The notes below the pieces were generated by a model that was not told where the DNA came from, did not search any database, and saw nothing but the letters and a program-made list of their open reading frames with translations. The position numbers and the translations under genes are program-made. Below, one piece after another: positions 15,441 through 22,099 of a DNA stretch of 22,099 nt. Position 1 is the first letter of the stretch, and each line of letters opens with the position of its first letter. Location of the stretch: assembly GCA_910585055.1 (NCBI GenBank), contig CAJUBY010000032.1, positions 1 through 22,099 on the forward strand, read 5' to 3'. Origin of the DNA: an uncultured Christensenella sp. Lineage in GTDB: Bacteria > Bacillota > Clostridia > Christensenellales > Pumilibacteraceae.

Positions 15441-15473
15441 TACCGGCATATATTTGCCGGTATAAATTTTTTT
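15441..15473 (+). terminator. Terminator between the mreB-like gene and minD
   Basis: TACCGGCA (15441-15448) pairs with TGCCGGTA (15455-15462), six-base loop, then TAAATTTTTTT. A second TACCGGCA at 15400-15407 could compete for the same right arm. Confidence 0.85.
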
Positions 15474-15500
15474 ATACGACAAAAGCGTACAAAATTCCTC

Positions 15501-15529
15501 TTGCGAAAATAATGTGTCCGGATTATACT
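15501..15529 (+). promoter_or_regulatory. minD promoter, implying a leaderless mRNA
   Basis: TTGCGA (15501-15506), 17 bases, TATACT (15524-15529), then five bases to ATGATG (15535-15540). Plus one falls within the two start codons. No Shine-Dalgarno sequence can fit in between. Confidence 0.55.
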
Positions 15530-15534
15530 TGTTA

Positions 15535-16299
15535 ATGATGAAAAGTATAGTAGTGACATCGGGCAAAGGCGGTGTCGGTAAAACGACCGTGACCGCGTGT
15601 TTGGGACGCGCTTTGGCGCGTTTGGGCGCGCGTGTAGTGTTGATCGACGCCGATTTCGGGCTTAACAATCTCGACGTGGTCCTCGATCTGGAAAGCCGTG
15701 TCGTATACGATATTGCCGACGTTATGGAAAACCGCTGCCGTGTCAGACAGGCGTTATTGGAAGTCAACGTAAGAAATCTTTTTTTATTGCCGTCTGCGCA
15801 CGGATATTTGGGAGAGCGAATTACCGCGCAAAATCTCAAGGCAGTGCTTAAAAGTCTTTCGGCGACGTTCGACTATGCGCTTGTCGACTGTCCGGCAGGA
15901 ATAGAAGCCGGGTTTAACCGTGCCGTAGGCGCATGCGACGGCGCGATAGTTGTCACTACGCCGCATATAAGTGCATTGCGCGACGCCAACAAGGTGGTAA
16001 CGTTGCTGACATCGTATAAGATAACGCCTACGCTTGTTATAAACAGAGTACGCGGCGATCTGCTTGCCGACGGCAAGATCCCGAGCATGAGCGAGATCGA
16101 ACAGATCCTAAAGGTGAAAGTCGACGGTATGATACCCGAGACTGACGGTGTTTACGGCTTTAGATCGATACCGCAAAAACCTTTCGACATGTTGGCGAAA
16201 CGTGTACATACCGGAACGGGCGAACCGTTTGATCCGGCAGCGTGTTATCGCGGATTTTTCGGTGCGATCCGCCGTAAGATCGGAAAAACAGAATACTGA
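15535..16299 (+). CDS. minD: Septum-site determining ATPase MinD
   Basis: 254 residues from the first of two tandem ATGs. MinD is a ParA/MinD-type ATPase that binds the membrane as an ATP dimer and helps place the division septum. The deviant Walker A KGGVGKTT is at 11-18 (signature Lys11 and Lys16), the switch region IDADFGLNNLD at about 44-54, DCPAGIE at about 126-132, VINRVRGD further on. The C-terminus, YRGFFGAIRRKIG, is a good amphipathic membrane-targeting helix. minC, its usual septation inhibitor partner, is not in the window; a MinE-like gene follows after 17 bases. An alternative ATG at 15514 lies inside the promoter and is rejected. Confidence 0.93.
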   Translation: MMKSIVVTSGKGGVGKTTVTACLGRALARLGARVVLIDADFGLNNLDVVLDLESRVVYDIADVMENRCRVRQALLEVNVRNLFLLPSAHGYLGERITAQNLKAVLKSLSATFDYALVDCPAGIEAGFNRAVGACDGAIVVTTPHISALRDANKVVTLLTSYKITPTLVINRVRGDLLADGKIPSMSEIEQILKVKVDGMIPETDGVYGFRSIPQKPFDMLAKRVHTGTGEPFDPAACYRGFFGAIRRKIGKTEY

Positions 16300-16316
16300 G
16301 ATCGGAGTTTGCAGCA

Positions 16317-16550
16317 ATGGGAGAACTTTCGAATCGAATTGCCCGTATGATAGAAAACGACGGCAGCGGCGATATAAAACGCACTATGAGCGTAGTTCAA
16401 AGCGATATCATGTCGCTGCTGTGCGAATTTATGGACGTACGCAAATTGGATGTTACCGTGGACAGGGCGCAGGGCGTCGGTTTCGAGCTGAAAATATCCG
16501 CGGAAGTGGAACGTTTTTACGGCGTCGGAAACACTACGGAAAACGAATGA
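16317..16550 (+). CDS. minE: Short MinE-like protein
   Basis: 77 residues. The helix-then-strand pattern LSNRIARMIENDGSGDIKRT followed by MSVVQSDIMSLLCEFMDV and RKLDVTVDRAQGVGFELKISAEV aligns with MinE from its MinD-contact helix through the dimerisation fold (compare the family pattern of LxxDILxVIxKYVxID). The N-terminal membrane-targeting segment seen in standard MinE (LLDFF-type) is missing or very short. MinE releases MinD from the membrane by stimulating its ATPase. GGAG lies nine bases before the ATG. The position directly after minD is the strongest support; the residue match alone is moderate. Confidence 0.7.
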   Translation: MGELSNRIARMIENDGSGDIKRTMSVVQSDIMSLLCEFMDVRKLDVTVDRAQGVGFELKISAEVERFYGVGNTTENE

Positions 16551-16579
16551 ACGGTACTTGACGGGCATATAAATACGAT

Positions 16580-16858
16580 ATGGAAGACAAGTATAACGGT
16601 TGTAATATCGTGGAAAGCGTATTAAAAAGCGCTTCGGTCAAAAGGCGTGCGCCGTGCCGCGAAGAAAAACCGCATCGCGGTTTTTTGGTAAGATTGACGG
16701 TAGCGGCGGCGCTTGTCGGCGCCGTGCTGGCGCTGCATTTTCTTGCTTTCGTGCCGTGGATAGGCGTATCGCGCGAAGCGCTGCGCGATGTGTTCTGTTA
16801 CGATGTGTTCGGACGCGACGAATTCGGAATAACCGAGACCACTGTTTTCGGCGGTTAG
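16580..16858 (+). CDS. SpoIVFA-like stub: single-membrane-segment protein lacking the LytM domain
   Basis: 92 residues: about 38 polar residues rich in basic side chains, one membrane helix (about 40-58, VRLTVAAALVGAVLALHF) and about 35 extracytoplasmic residues (SREALRDVFCYDVFGRDEFG), then a stop. In relatives the gene before spoIVFB encodes SpoIVFA or an M23 peptidase with exactly such an N-terminus followed by a LytM domain; here that domain is absent. I infer a reduced SpoIVFA-type partner or inhibitor for the protease that follows after six bases. An unrelated small membrane protein is the alternative. The ribosome site is weak, so translation may be coupled to the minE-like gene 29 bases upstream. 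Confidence 0.6.
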   Translation: MEDKYNGCNIVESVLKSASVKRRAPCREEKPHRGFLVRLTVAAALVGAVLALHFLAFVPWIGVSREALRDVFCYDVFGRDEFGITETTVFGG

Positions 16859-16864
16859 TTTCGT

Positions 16865-17791
16865 ATGAACTTCGGAAAAACAGCAAAGCCGAAACGTAAA
16901 TTTGCGGCGGAGCACGGCGCGAATAACGGCGGCGATATGCGTATATATATATCGCCGGTGATGTTCGTAATGGCGGCATACTTTGTTATTATGGGTATGG
17001 CGTACGAATTTGCATGTTCGCTTGCGGCTGTTCTTCTGCATGAATGCGCGCACGCGCGTGTGGCGAAAAAGTTCGGATACGAACTGAACGTCGTAAAGCT
17101 TATGCCGTACGGCGCGGCGCTTTGCGGCGATGCGGATATGCGGCCTCGGCACGAAGCCGTCATCGCGCTTGCCGGTCCGTTGGTAAATATTACCGTAGCT
17201 ACGCTGTTTGCCGCGGTTTGGTGGCTTTTACCGTCAAGCTATATGTTTACGCAGGCGTTTTGCTACAGCAATCTGTATATCGGAATATTCAACTTGATCC
17301 CCGTGTATCCTCTTGACGGCGGCAGGATACTGCTCGCGGCGTTATCCGCCAAGTTAAAGCGCGGCAAGGCATACAAAGCGGTAAGGATGATCTCTGCCAT
17401 GGCGGGCGCCGTTATGCTTGCGCTGTTCGGCGTGACGGCTGTATATTCGTTTAATCTCTGTTTGCTCAGCGTTGGTATATTTATGATCGTTTCCGCGCTT
17501 ATTCCCGATAAACGCGCAAAATACAATGCGCTGTTTGCGCTGTCCAATAGGAGAGATCGGATAAAAACACCGCTGCGTATAAAACGATTTGCGGTAAGCG
17601 ACGAAGCTATGTCGGCTGATGTTTGCAATGCGCTCGATCCGGACGGATACAGCGAATTCGTCGTCCTTTCCGACGATATGCGCGTTCGCGGAGTTATCGA
17701 CGAGACGGTATTGATAGAATCTGTAAAATCACACGGTTATTCGGAAAAAATGGGGGATATTTTAAACAGAAAGATCCGAACAGTCGAATAA
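16865..17791 (+). CDS. spoIVFB: SpoIVFB-type M50 intramembrane metalloprotease
   Basis: 308 residues from the ATG at 16865. Site-2-protease family: polytopic membrane zinc protease; SpoIVFB cleaves pro-sigma-K in the mother cell. The zinc motif HECAH is at 59-63 and the second metal motif, NLIPVYPLDGG, at 143-153 (Asp151), with AGPLVN at about 103-108 between them. After the last membrane helix a cytoplasmic region (about 220-308, FAVSDEAMSADVCNAL then FVVLSDDMRVRGVIDE) resembles the CBS domain that senses ATP in SpoIVFB. The ATG at 16937 (MRIYISPVMF) would match Bacillus SpoIVFB more closely; neither start has a good ribosome site, so the true N-terminus is open. Neither a sigma-K gene nor another substrate is in the window. 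Confidence 0.88.
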   Translation: MNFGKTAKPKRKFAAEHGANNGGDMRIYISPVMFVMAAYFVIMGMAYEFACSLAAVLLHECAHARVAKKFGYELNVVKLMPYGAALCGDADMRPRHEAVIALAGPLVNITVATLFAAVWWLLPSSYMFTQAFCYSNLYIGIFNLIPVYPLDGGRILLAALSAKLKRGKAYKAVRMISAMAGAVMLALFGVTAVYSFNLCLLSVGIFMIVSALIPDKRAKYNALFALSNRRDRIKTPLRIKRFAVSDEAMSADVCNALDPDGYSEFVVLSDDMRVRGVIDETVLIESVKSHGYSEKMGDILNRKIRTVE

Positions 17792-17820
17792 AAACAGCTT
17801 TGATCGAATGCCGTATGCAG

Positions 17821-17850
17821 TAAAATAATTGCAGAGTGCGCATTATTTTA
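17821..17850 (+). terminator. Possible weak terminator after spoIVFB
   Basis: TAAAATAAT pairs with ATTATTTTA; the stem can extend through GC pairs and a G-U pair to a five-base loop. There is no continuous T tract, so this is tentative. Confidence 0.35.
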
Positions 17851-17987
17851 TATTATAATGCTTGATTATATTTTTATGATATTTACCGCGATAAAAAAGC
17901 ACGTTAGTAGTCATAACGGATGTGTTTGGCATCTTACGGTGTAGAAAAATACATAGCATTCCGAAAATGTAACATTATCTAAAATAA

Positions 17988-18016
17988 TGGACAAGATTGA
18001 AAATATGTGTTATAAT
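17988..18016 (+). promoter_or_regulatory. Promoter of the RNase G / glycosidase unit
   Basis: TGGACA (17988-17993), 17 bases, TATAAT (18011-18016). The start near 18023 gives a leader of about 98 bases. Confidence 0.75.
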
Positions 18017-18042
18017 AAACAAGTATATGTCGGGTCGGGAGG

Positions 18043-18060
18043 ACGGTCGTAAAAGACCGT
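18043..18060 (+). promoter_or_regulatory. Leader hairpin upstream of the RNase G gene
   Basis: ACGGTC (18043-18048), loop GTAAAA, GACCGT (18055-18060). No U tract follows, so it is not a terminator. RNase E of Escherichia coli controls its own mRNA through leader structures; a similar role here is only inferred. Confidence 0.4.
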
Positions 18061-18120
18061 TATCCGTGCCGTAATATAATACAGGCGCCATGCAATCCGT
18101 ATTTGTTTATCGAGGTTTTA

Positions 18121-19608
18121 TTGAAAAGCAAGATTCTCGTAGATTACGAATCATACATGTGCAGTATTGCTTTGTTGGAAGACGGTGTGCTCGAGGAATT
18201 TTATGTTGAAGACCGTAATATCGAGCGTATGACAGGCAATATTTACAAGGGTCGGGTCGTCAACGTTTTGCCGGGGCTCGAGTCGGCGTTTGTCGACATA
18301 GGCAAAAGAAAAAACGGTTTTTTGGCTGCATCGGACATGCTGGAAGACCGTACCGCTCTTTCCCGTTCGGGTCAGCTTCCGACAAGACTCAACGCGGCTG
18401 CAGGCGATTACGTGCTTGTGCAGGCGATAAAAGAACCTACCGAAACCAAAGGTCCGCGGCTTTCTTCCAACCTCTCCATACCCGGACGGTATATAGTGTA
18501 TATGCCTACTGTCGATTTTATAGGCGTATCCAATAAGATAGCGGACGAATCCGTACGCGAACGGCTTATCGACCTGCTAATAAAAAACAGACCTACGCCG
18601 GGGTGCGGACTTATTGCGCGTACTGCGGCAAAAGATGCGCCAAAGTCGGACATAATAAACGAAATAAAATATTTTACAGGTATATACGAGCATATTACGG
18701 AAAAGTTCCGCACCGCGGACGGGATCGAACAGTTGTTTTCGGACGGCGATCTGGTGTTCCGTGCCGTTCGAGACCTGCTTAATTCCACTGTGGACGAGAT
18801 AGTGTGCAACAGCAGGTTCGTTGCCGACCGACTTAAGAAATACATTTCCAAGAATTTGGCTAGCACGGTCAAGATAACCGTTACGGAAGACCGAGACATA
18901 TTAAAGCAATACGGCGTGCTGGGCGAAGTAGAAAGGCTTTTGCAGTCCAAAGTGGAATTGAAAAACGGTGGGAATCTTATAATAGATTATACGGAAGCAC
19001 TGACCGTTATCGACGTAAATTCGGCAAAACATACGGGCGACATCGACAGGGAGCTTACGGTCTTCGAAACGAACTGCGAAGCTGCAAAAGAAATCGCGCG
19101 GCAGTTGCGTCTTCGCAATATCGGGGGGCTTGTAGTCGTCGATTTTATAGATATGCAGGATCCGCTGCACAACGAGGAAGTCGTGGAACTGCTGCGGAGA
19201 GAAGCCGCCGCTGACAGAGTGCGTACAAGGGTATTGCCTATGACGGAACTCGGACTTGTACAGATTACGCGCAAAAAAACGGGCAAGGAGCTACAGTCGC
19301 TTTTGATGCAACCGTGTTCGCGTTGTAACGGTACGGGAAGGACGCAAACGGCGAATTTCATGATGCGGAAGATCAAATCGCGTCTGACAGAAATATTCGA
19401 CGACCCGGACAGTACGGCAGCCATTGTATCCGTACACCCCGAAACGGCAGAGCAGTTTGCGGCGTGCGAATGGAGCCCCGGATACGGCGGCGGAGAAAAA
19501 CGCGTATATATCGTTATCGATCCGGGAATAGGAAAAAATTCGTTTAAGATAAGCGCAAAAAACGAGACCGTGGTGTCGGTGCCGCACAATGCTTTTTTGT
19601 TGTCGTAG
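18121..19608 (+). CDS. rng: Ribonuclease G/E family endoribonuclease
   Basis: 495 residues from the TTG at 18121, set by GAGG five bases upstream; the open frame back to 18103 is ignored. RNase G/E cleaves single-stranded A/U-rich RNA for rRNA 5'-end maturation and mRNA decay. The S1-like RNA-binding region is at about 36-125 (GNIYKGRVVNVLPGLESAFVDIG), the DNase-I-like catalytic part has IDVNS (Asp298) and VVDFIDM (Asp341), and the Zn-link CSRCNGTG (Cys399, Cys402) joins two subunits. There is no long C-terminal scaffold, so it is RNase G-like in size. Many Clostridia carry this gene after the min/spoIVF genes and before rplU-rpmA; here a glycosidase follows after 41 bases. Confidence 0.93.
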   Translation: MKSKILVDYESYMCSIALLEDGVLEEFYVEDRNIERMTGNIYKGRVVNVLPGLESAFVDIGKRKNGFLAASDMLEDRTALSRSGQLPTRLNAAAGDYVLVQAIKEPTETKGPRLSSNLSIPGRYIVYMPTVDFIGVSNKIADESVRERLIDLLIKNRPTPGCGLIARTAAKDAPKSDIINEIKYFTGIYEHITEKFRTADGIEQLFSDGDLVFRAVRDLLNSTVDEIVCNSRFVADRLKKYISKNLASTVKITVTEDRDILKQYGVLGEVERLLQSKVELKNGGNLIIDYTEALTVIDVNSAKHTGDIDRELTVFETNCEAAKEIARQLRLRNIGGLVVVDFIDMQDPLHNEEVVELLRREAAADRVRTRVLPMTELGLVQITRKKTGKELQSLLMQPCSRCNGTGRTQTANFMMRKIKSRLTEIFDDPDSTAAIVSVHPETAEQFAACEWSPGYGGGEKRVYIVIDPGIGKNSFKISAKNETVVSVPHNAFLLS

Positions 19609-19649
19609 GGCTGTTTTCCGCGTAAGATCTGCGGTGTCAAGGAGTTCGA

Positions 19650-21863
19650 ATGAAATATATCAATAAGGAATACGGCTTTGCATTCAGACCGCCGTTTTTC
19701 GATAAATTCCGCGAAGATACCGAAAGCGGACCGGAGATCGACTCGGACAATTTCCCGGGACGGGTCGTCATGGGCGTCGGGTATGATTACGGCGCGTTGA
19801 ACGGTGCTATGCTCGTCGGCAAAAACGGGTCGATGTGGGGCGTCCGCGTGCTTTACTACGCAGGTAAAAGATGGTATGACAATGCGGATTTTATACGCAA
19901 TATGGGTAGCGCGTGTGCCAATACGGCAGACGGTAGTTTTGCGCATTTTACATCCGGTCCGTTAAGCGTCAAATGGGTGCGTCACAACGATCATTCGCTG
20001 ATAATGCAGGTCGCATCGAAACGCAAACTGCGCGTAAGAGTTATATTTTATCCCTGTTACGATTGTCCCGGCGAGTTATCTATAGAGAACGACGTCGTTC
20101 GCGGCAGAAGTCCGTATATGGCTGTCATTCCGGGTACGGTACAGCTTACGGATAACAATGCGGTTTTCCGCGGCAGGTATCTTGTGGAAGACGATGCGAA
20201 CAGGGAATATTTTTACGCAAAATCCTATATGCCTCCGTCTGACTCGGCTAACGGCGCGTTCAACGAAGCCATTATGGAATTTGTTATAAACAGACGGCAA
20301 CCGCACGTATGCGTATACGCAAGCGTCGGAGATGCGGACATATTCGATGCGGAGCTGCCGCGGTTCGACCGTATACAGAGCATAATCGAGGCAAGCGAAC
20401 TTCGGTATGGTGTCAATAAGACAATGGGCAGCGGCGAACTCGGTGCCGCGATAGAAAGGATGTACAATTCGGTGCTATGGTCGCGCGTGTATTATCCGTA
20501 TCTTCTGACCGAAATTTTCACGCCCAAGCGCACTTCGCTCGACAATCATTTCGACATCGACGGCACCGACGAAAACTGTTCGGCTATACTCGGCTGTTAT
20601 ACCGGCATGCCCAGGGCGGCGGAGCAGTTGAGTTATACGACGGAAGATAAAATAATGTCCGTTTTCGCGGCGTGGCATAACTATATGCACTTATCCGATA
20701 AGAGCGGTCTGGCGGAGCTATATAACAAGCTTATAAAATTATATCCGCCTATCGCCGCGCCGGTCATAGCGGAAAAGAACAAAAACGAAGTCGCGTATAA
20801 ATGGAGCGATTCGCCGCTGAAGGAAAAGTTCAATCCGTCGCCTATGTTCAGTCTCGACCTGTCGTCTCTGAAACTTTTGACGTTCGATATCCTGGAACGG
20901 ATCGCCGCAATGTTTGATATGCCGGAGCGCGCCGCTTATGCGAAAGCCAAAGCGGAAATGGTAAAGATCGTCAACGAAACGTTTTGGTGCGACGGGGAAG
21001 GTTTGTATTTAAACAGATATACTACCGGTCAATGGGCGTCTGCCGTAGGCGCGACTTCATTTTATCCGTTGATAGCCGGCGCGGTGGATTCGGGCGAAAA
21101 GCTGTCGCGTATTATAAATTATCTTACCGATCCCAAGCGGTTTTGGGGCGATTACGCTGTACCGACGCTTGCTATGGATAACAGGGAATACGGCAAAACT
21201 TCCAAACCCGATAATAACGGTAACCGTACTCCGCCGTATCTCGTATACCGCGGCAGTATAATTCCGTATGTTAATTTTTTGATATACCACGGCGTAAAGA
21301 GATACGGGTTGGACGAGATCGCAGCGGATATAGCTCGAAAAAGCGTGGCGTTATGGTCTGCCAACGAATCGGATAACGTCGAAAACTACTCGGTATATCT
21401 GCCCAAGGGCAAACGTGCACGCACAGACGAATATCTTTCTGCCAACGGAAATATGCTTGCGCTTATAGGTATGCAGGAACTTATCGACGTGGAATATTTC
21501 CGTCCCGACCTTAAATATGCTATTTCGTTCGGTACTTTCCTAACGGGCACAAATGCCGCCACAAACATAAAGCTTACGGACAATGTTTACGGTATAGAAG
21601 TTACCGACGAAAGCACTACGCTTATCATGGACGATGTAAGTTTATTCAAGGGCGACGGCGGTAAATTCGTAGTGCGTAATTTCATATTGGACGGCGACGG
21701 CGGCGGAGAATTTATGATCGACGCTAAACAGAATATAAGTATCAATCTCAATCTTCCTACCGGAAATAAAAAAGCCGTAAAATACTTTTTTATAGTTCCG
21801 CCCGGCAAATCGTCGGTGAGAGCCGCCGACGGTATGGTCAATATAACAAAAATAAACGGATAA
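19650..21863 (+). CDS. Cytosolic (alpha/alpha)6-barrel glycoside hydrolase, GH63/MGH-like
   Basis: 737 residues without a signal peptide. An N-terminal beta-rich part (about 1-240) precedes a helical barrel (about 255-630) and a short beta C-terminus. Barrel landmarks resemble GH63, mannosylglycerate hydrolase and amylo-1,6-glucosidase-type enzymes: SLDNHFDIDGTDENCSAI, the helix pair SLDLSSLKLLTFDILERIA with ERAAYAKAKAEMVKIVNETF, and then FWGDYAVPTLA..YG with YRGSIIPYVNFLIYHGVKRYG (compare WRGPxWxxxNYLxxxGLxxYG). Substrate is unknown; hydrolysis of a glucoside or mannoside is inferred. AAGGAG six bases before the ATG sets the start. It shares the RNase G transcription unit and ends at a strong terminator before the right IS. 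Confidence 0.8.
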   Translation: MKYINKEYGFAFRPPFFDKFREDTESGPEIDSDNFPGRVVMGVGYDYGALNGAMLVGKNGSMWGVRVLYYAGKRWYDNADFIRNMGSACANTADGSFAHFTSGPLSVKWVRHNDHSLIMQVASKRKLRVRVIFYPCYDCPGELSIENDVVRGRSPYMAVIPGTVQLTDNNAVFRGRYLVEDDANREYFYAKSYMPPSDSANGAFNEAIMEFVINRRQPHVCVYASVGDADIFDAELPRFDRIQSIIEASELRYGVNKTMGSGELGAAIERMYNSVLWSRVYYPYLLTEIFTPKRTSLDNHFDIDGTDENCSAILGCYTGMPRAAEQLSYTTEDKIMSVFAAWHNYMHLSDKSGLAELYNKLIKLYPPIAAPVIAEKNKNEVAYKWSDSPLKEKFNPSPMFSLDLSSLKLLTFDILERIAAMFDMPERAAYAKAKAEMVKIVNETFWCDGEGLYLNRYTTGQWASAVGATSFYPLIAGAVDSGEKLSRIINYLTDPKRFWGDYAVPTLAMDNREYGKTSKPDNNGNRTPPYLVYRGSIIPYVNFLIYHGVKRYGLDEIAADIARKSVALWSANESDNVENYSVYLPKGKRARTDEYLSANGNMLALIGMQELIDVEYFRPDLKYAISFGTFLTGTNAATNIKLTDNVYGIEVTDESTTLIMDDVSLFKGDGGKFVVRNFILDGDGGGEFMIDAKQNISINLNLPTGNKKAVKYFFIVPPGKSSVRAADGMVNITKING

Positions 21864-21949
21864 ATTTTTGTTTGCTGCGTATATTCGGAGTGCAACGGCA
21901 CATAATAAAAGTACAAAGCAATTATTTTTTACGCTTTGTTATCATATTT

Positions 21950-21982
21950 GCTCGCATCGTTCAAACGCTGCGAGCTTTTTTT
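21950..21982 (+). terminator. Terminator of the RNase G / glycosidase unit
   Basis: GCTCGCA (21950-21956) pairs with TGCGAGC (21969-21975), 12-base loop, followed by seven T residues. Confidence 0.9.
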
Positions 21983-22044
21983 ATTTTGGAGCTGTACCGT
22001 GTTATACAGATGTATCAAAATTTTTCAAATAAAAAACCCCCGAC

Positions 22045-22099
22045 TGAAATGCACCCCAAAAGTTAGACAAAACTTTTGGAGGTGCATTTTACATGGCAA
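22045..22099 (+). mobile_element. Right-edge IS3-family-like insertion sequence end (5' end, transposase start)
   Basis: It begins TGAAATGCACCCC and carries the inverted repeat AAATGCACCCCAAAAGTT (22047-22064) / AACTTTTGGAGGTGCATTT (22071-22089), six-base loop AGACAA, one bulged A. GGAGG (22078-22082) lies within the right arm; the ATG at 22093 follows after ten bases and would open the first transposase frame (Met-Ala...). The first 52 bases are identical to the minus strand of 52-1. The other IS end and the whole transposase lie outside the window. Confidence 0.75.

Larger units (their letters stand above)
17792..18120. other. 329-bp intergenic region before the RNase gene
   Basis: It holds an A/T inverted repeat (17821-17850), the rng promoter (17988-18016) and a leader with a small hairpin (18043-18060). 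A 28-codon frame at 17858-17944 has no ribosome site and is not called. Confidence 0.6.

Noticed and set aside
17858..17944. 28-codon frame upstream of the RNase G gene
   Set aside because: No ribosome site, A/T-rich chance open frame.
18987..19946. 319-codon minus-strand open frame
   Set aside because: Antisense to the RNase G gene, crossing its end into the glycosidase; no family motif.
1..22099. Composite transposon mobilising the 22-kb block
   Set aside because: The two IS ends face outward and the genes between are mostly conserved housekeeping genes in near-standard order, so chromosomal DNA between two IS copies, or an assembly break, is the simpler reading.

Overview
The window looks like chromosomal DNA of an uncultured, spore-former-related Clostridia-type Firmicute. 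The signs are a SpoIVFB-family M50 protease, a PdaB-type deacetylase, a MinD/MinE pair, frequent ATA isoleucine codons, GGAGG-type ribosome binding sites and clear TTGACA/TATAAT promoters. I cannot place it more precisely. Both window edges are the same end of an IS3-like insertion sequence, in opposite orientations and facing outward. The window is therefore probably a whole contig broken at repeat copies.

Layout: (1) 1-52, IS end. (2) 92-3529 (-), a large secreted, membrane-anchored repeat protein. (3) 3716-4509 (+), a TauE/SafE-type permease split into two overlapping half genes. (4) 4510-5327, a gene-poor scar with a 105-bp direct repeat carrying the tail of an XRE-type HTH protein, plus other relics. 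(5) 5328-6656 (-), gdhA with its own promoter, a leader hairpin and a terminator. (6) 7029-7868 (+), DegV. (7) 8080-9495 (+), a PdaB-like deacetylase and a double-OB SSB-like protein. (8) 9496-12108 (-), a secreted propeller/SH3-like membrane-anchored protein whose promoter implies a leaderless mRNA. (9) 12323-15396 (+), Ppx/GppA-like, Maf and an MreB-like protein, overlapping or tightly spaced and ending at a terminator. (10) 15535-17791 (+), MinD, a short MinE-like protein, a SpoIVFA-like stub and SpoIVFB. (11) 18121-21863 (+), RNase G/E and a cytosolic (alpha/alpha)6-barrel glycosidase, then a terminator and the second IS end.

Regions 9-11 are a contracted version of the well-known Firmicutes cluster maf-mreBCD-minCD(E)-spoIVFA-spoIVFB-rng. 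mreC, mreD, minC, rodA and the LytM part of spoIVFA are absent here. The retained MreB-like protein has changed residues at its ATP-handling motifs, and so does the Ppx/GppA-like protein in the same unit. My main inference is that this lineage keeps the shell of the elongasome/Min/engulfment cluster but has rewired it, with catalytically altered actin-fold proteins perhaps acting as scaffolds or nucleotide sensors.

Smaller points of interest are the IS hairpin that buries the transposase Shine-Dalgarno sequence, two candidate leaderless genes, and two consecutive promoter-hairpin-U-tract units upstream of gdhA. I saw no rRNA, tRNA or CRISPR array.
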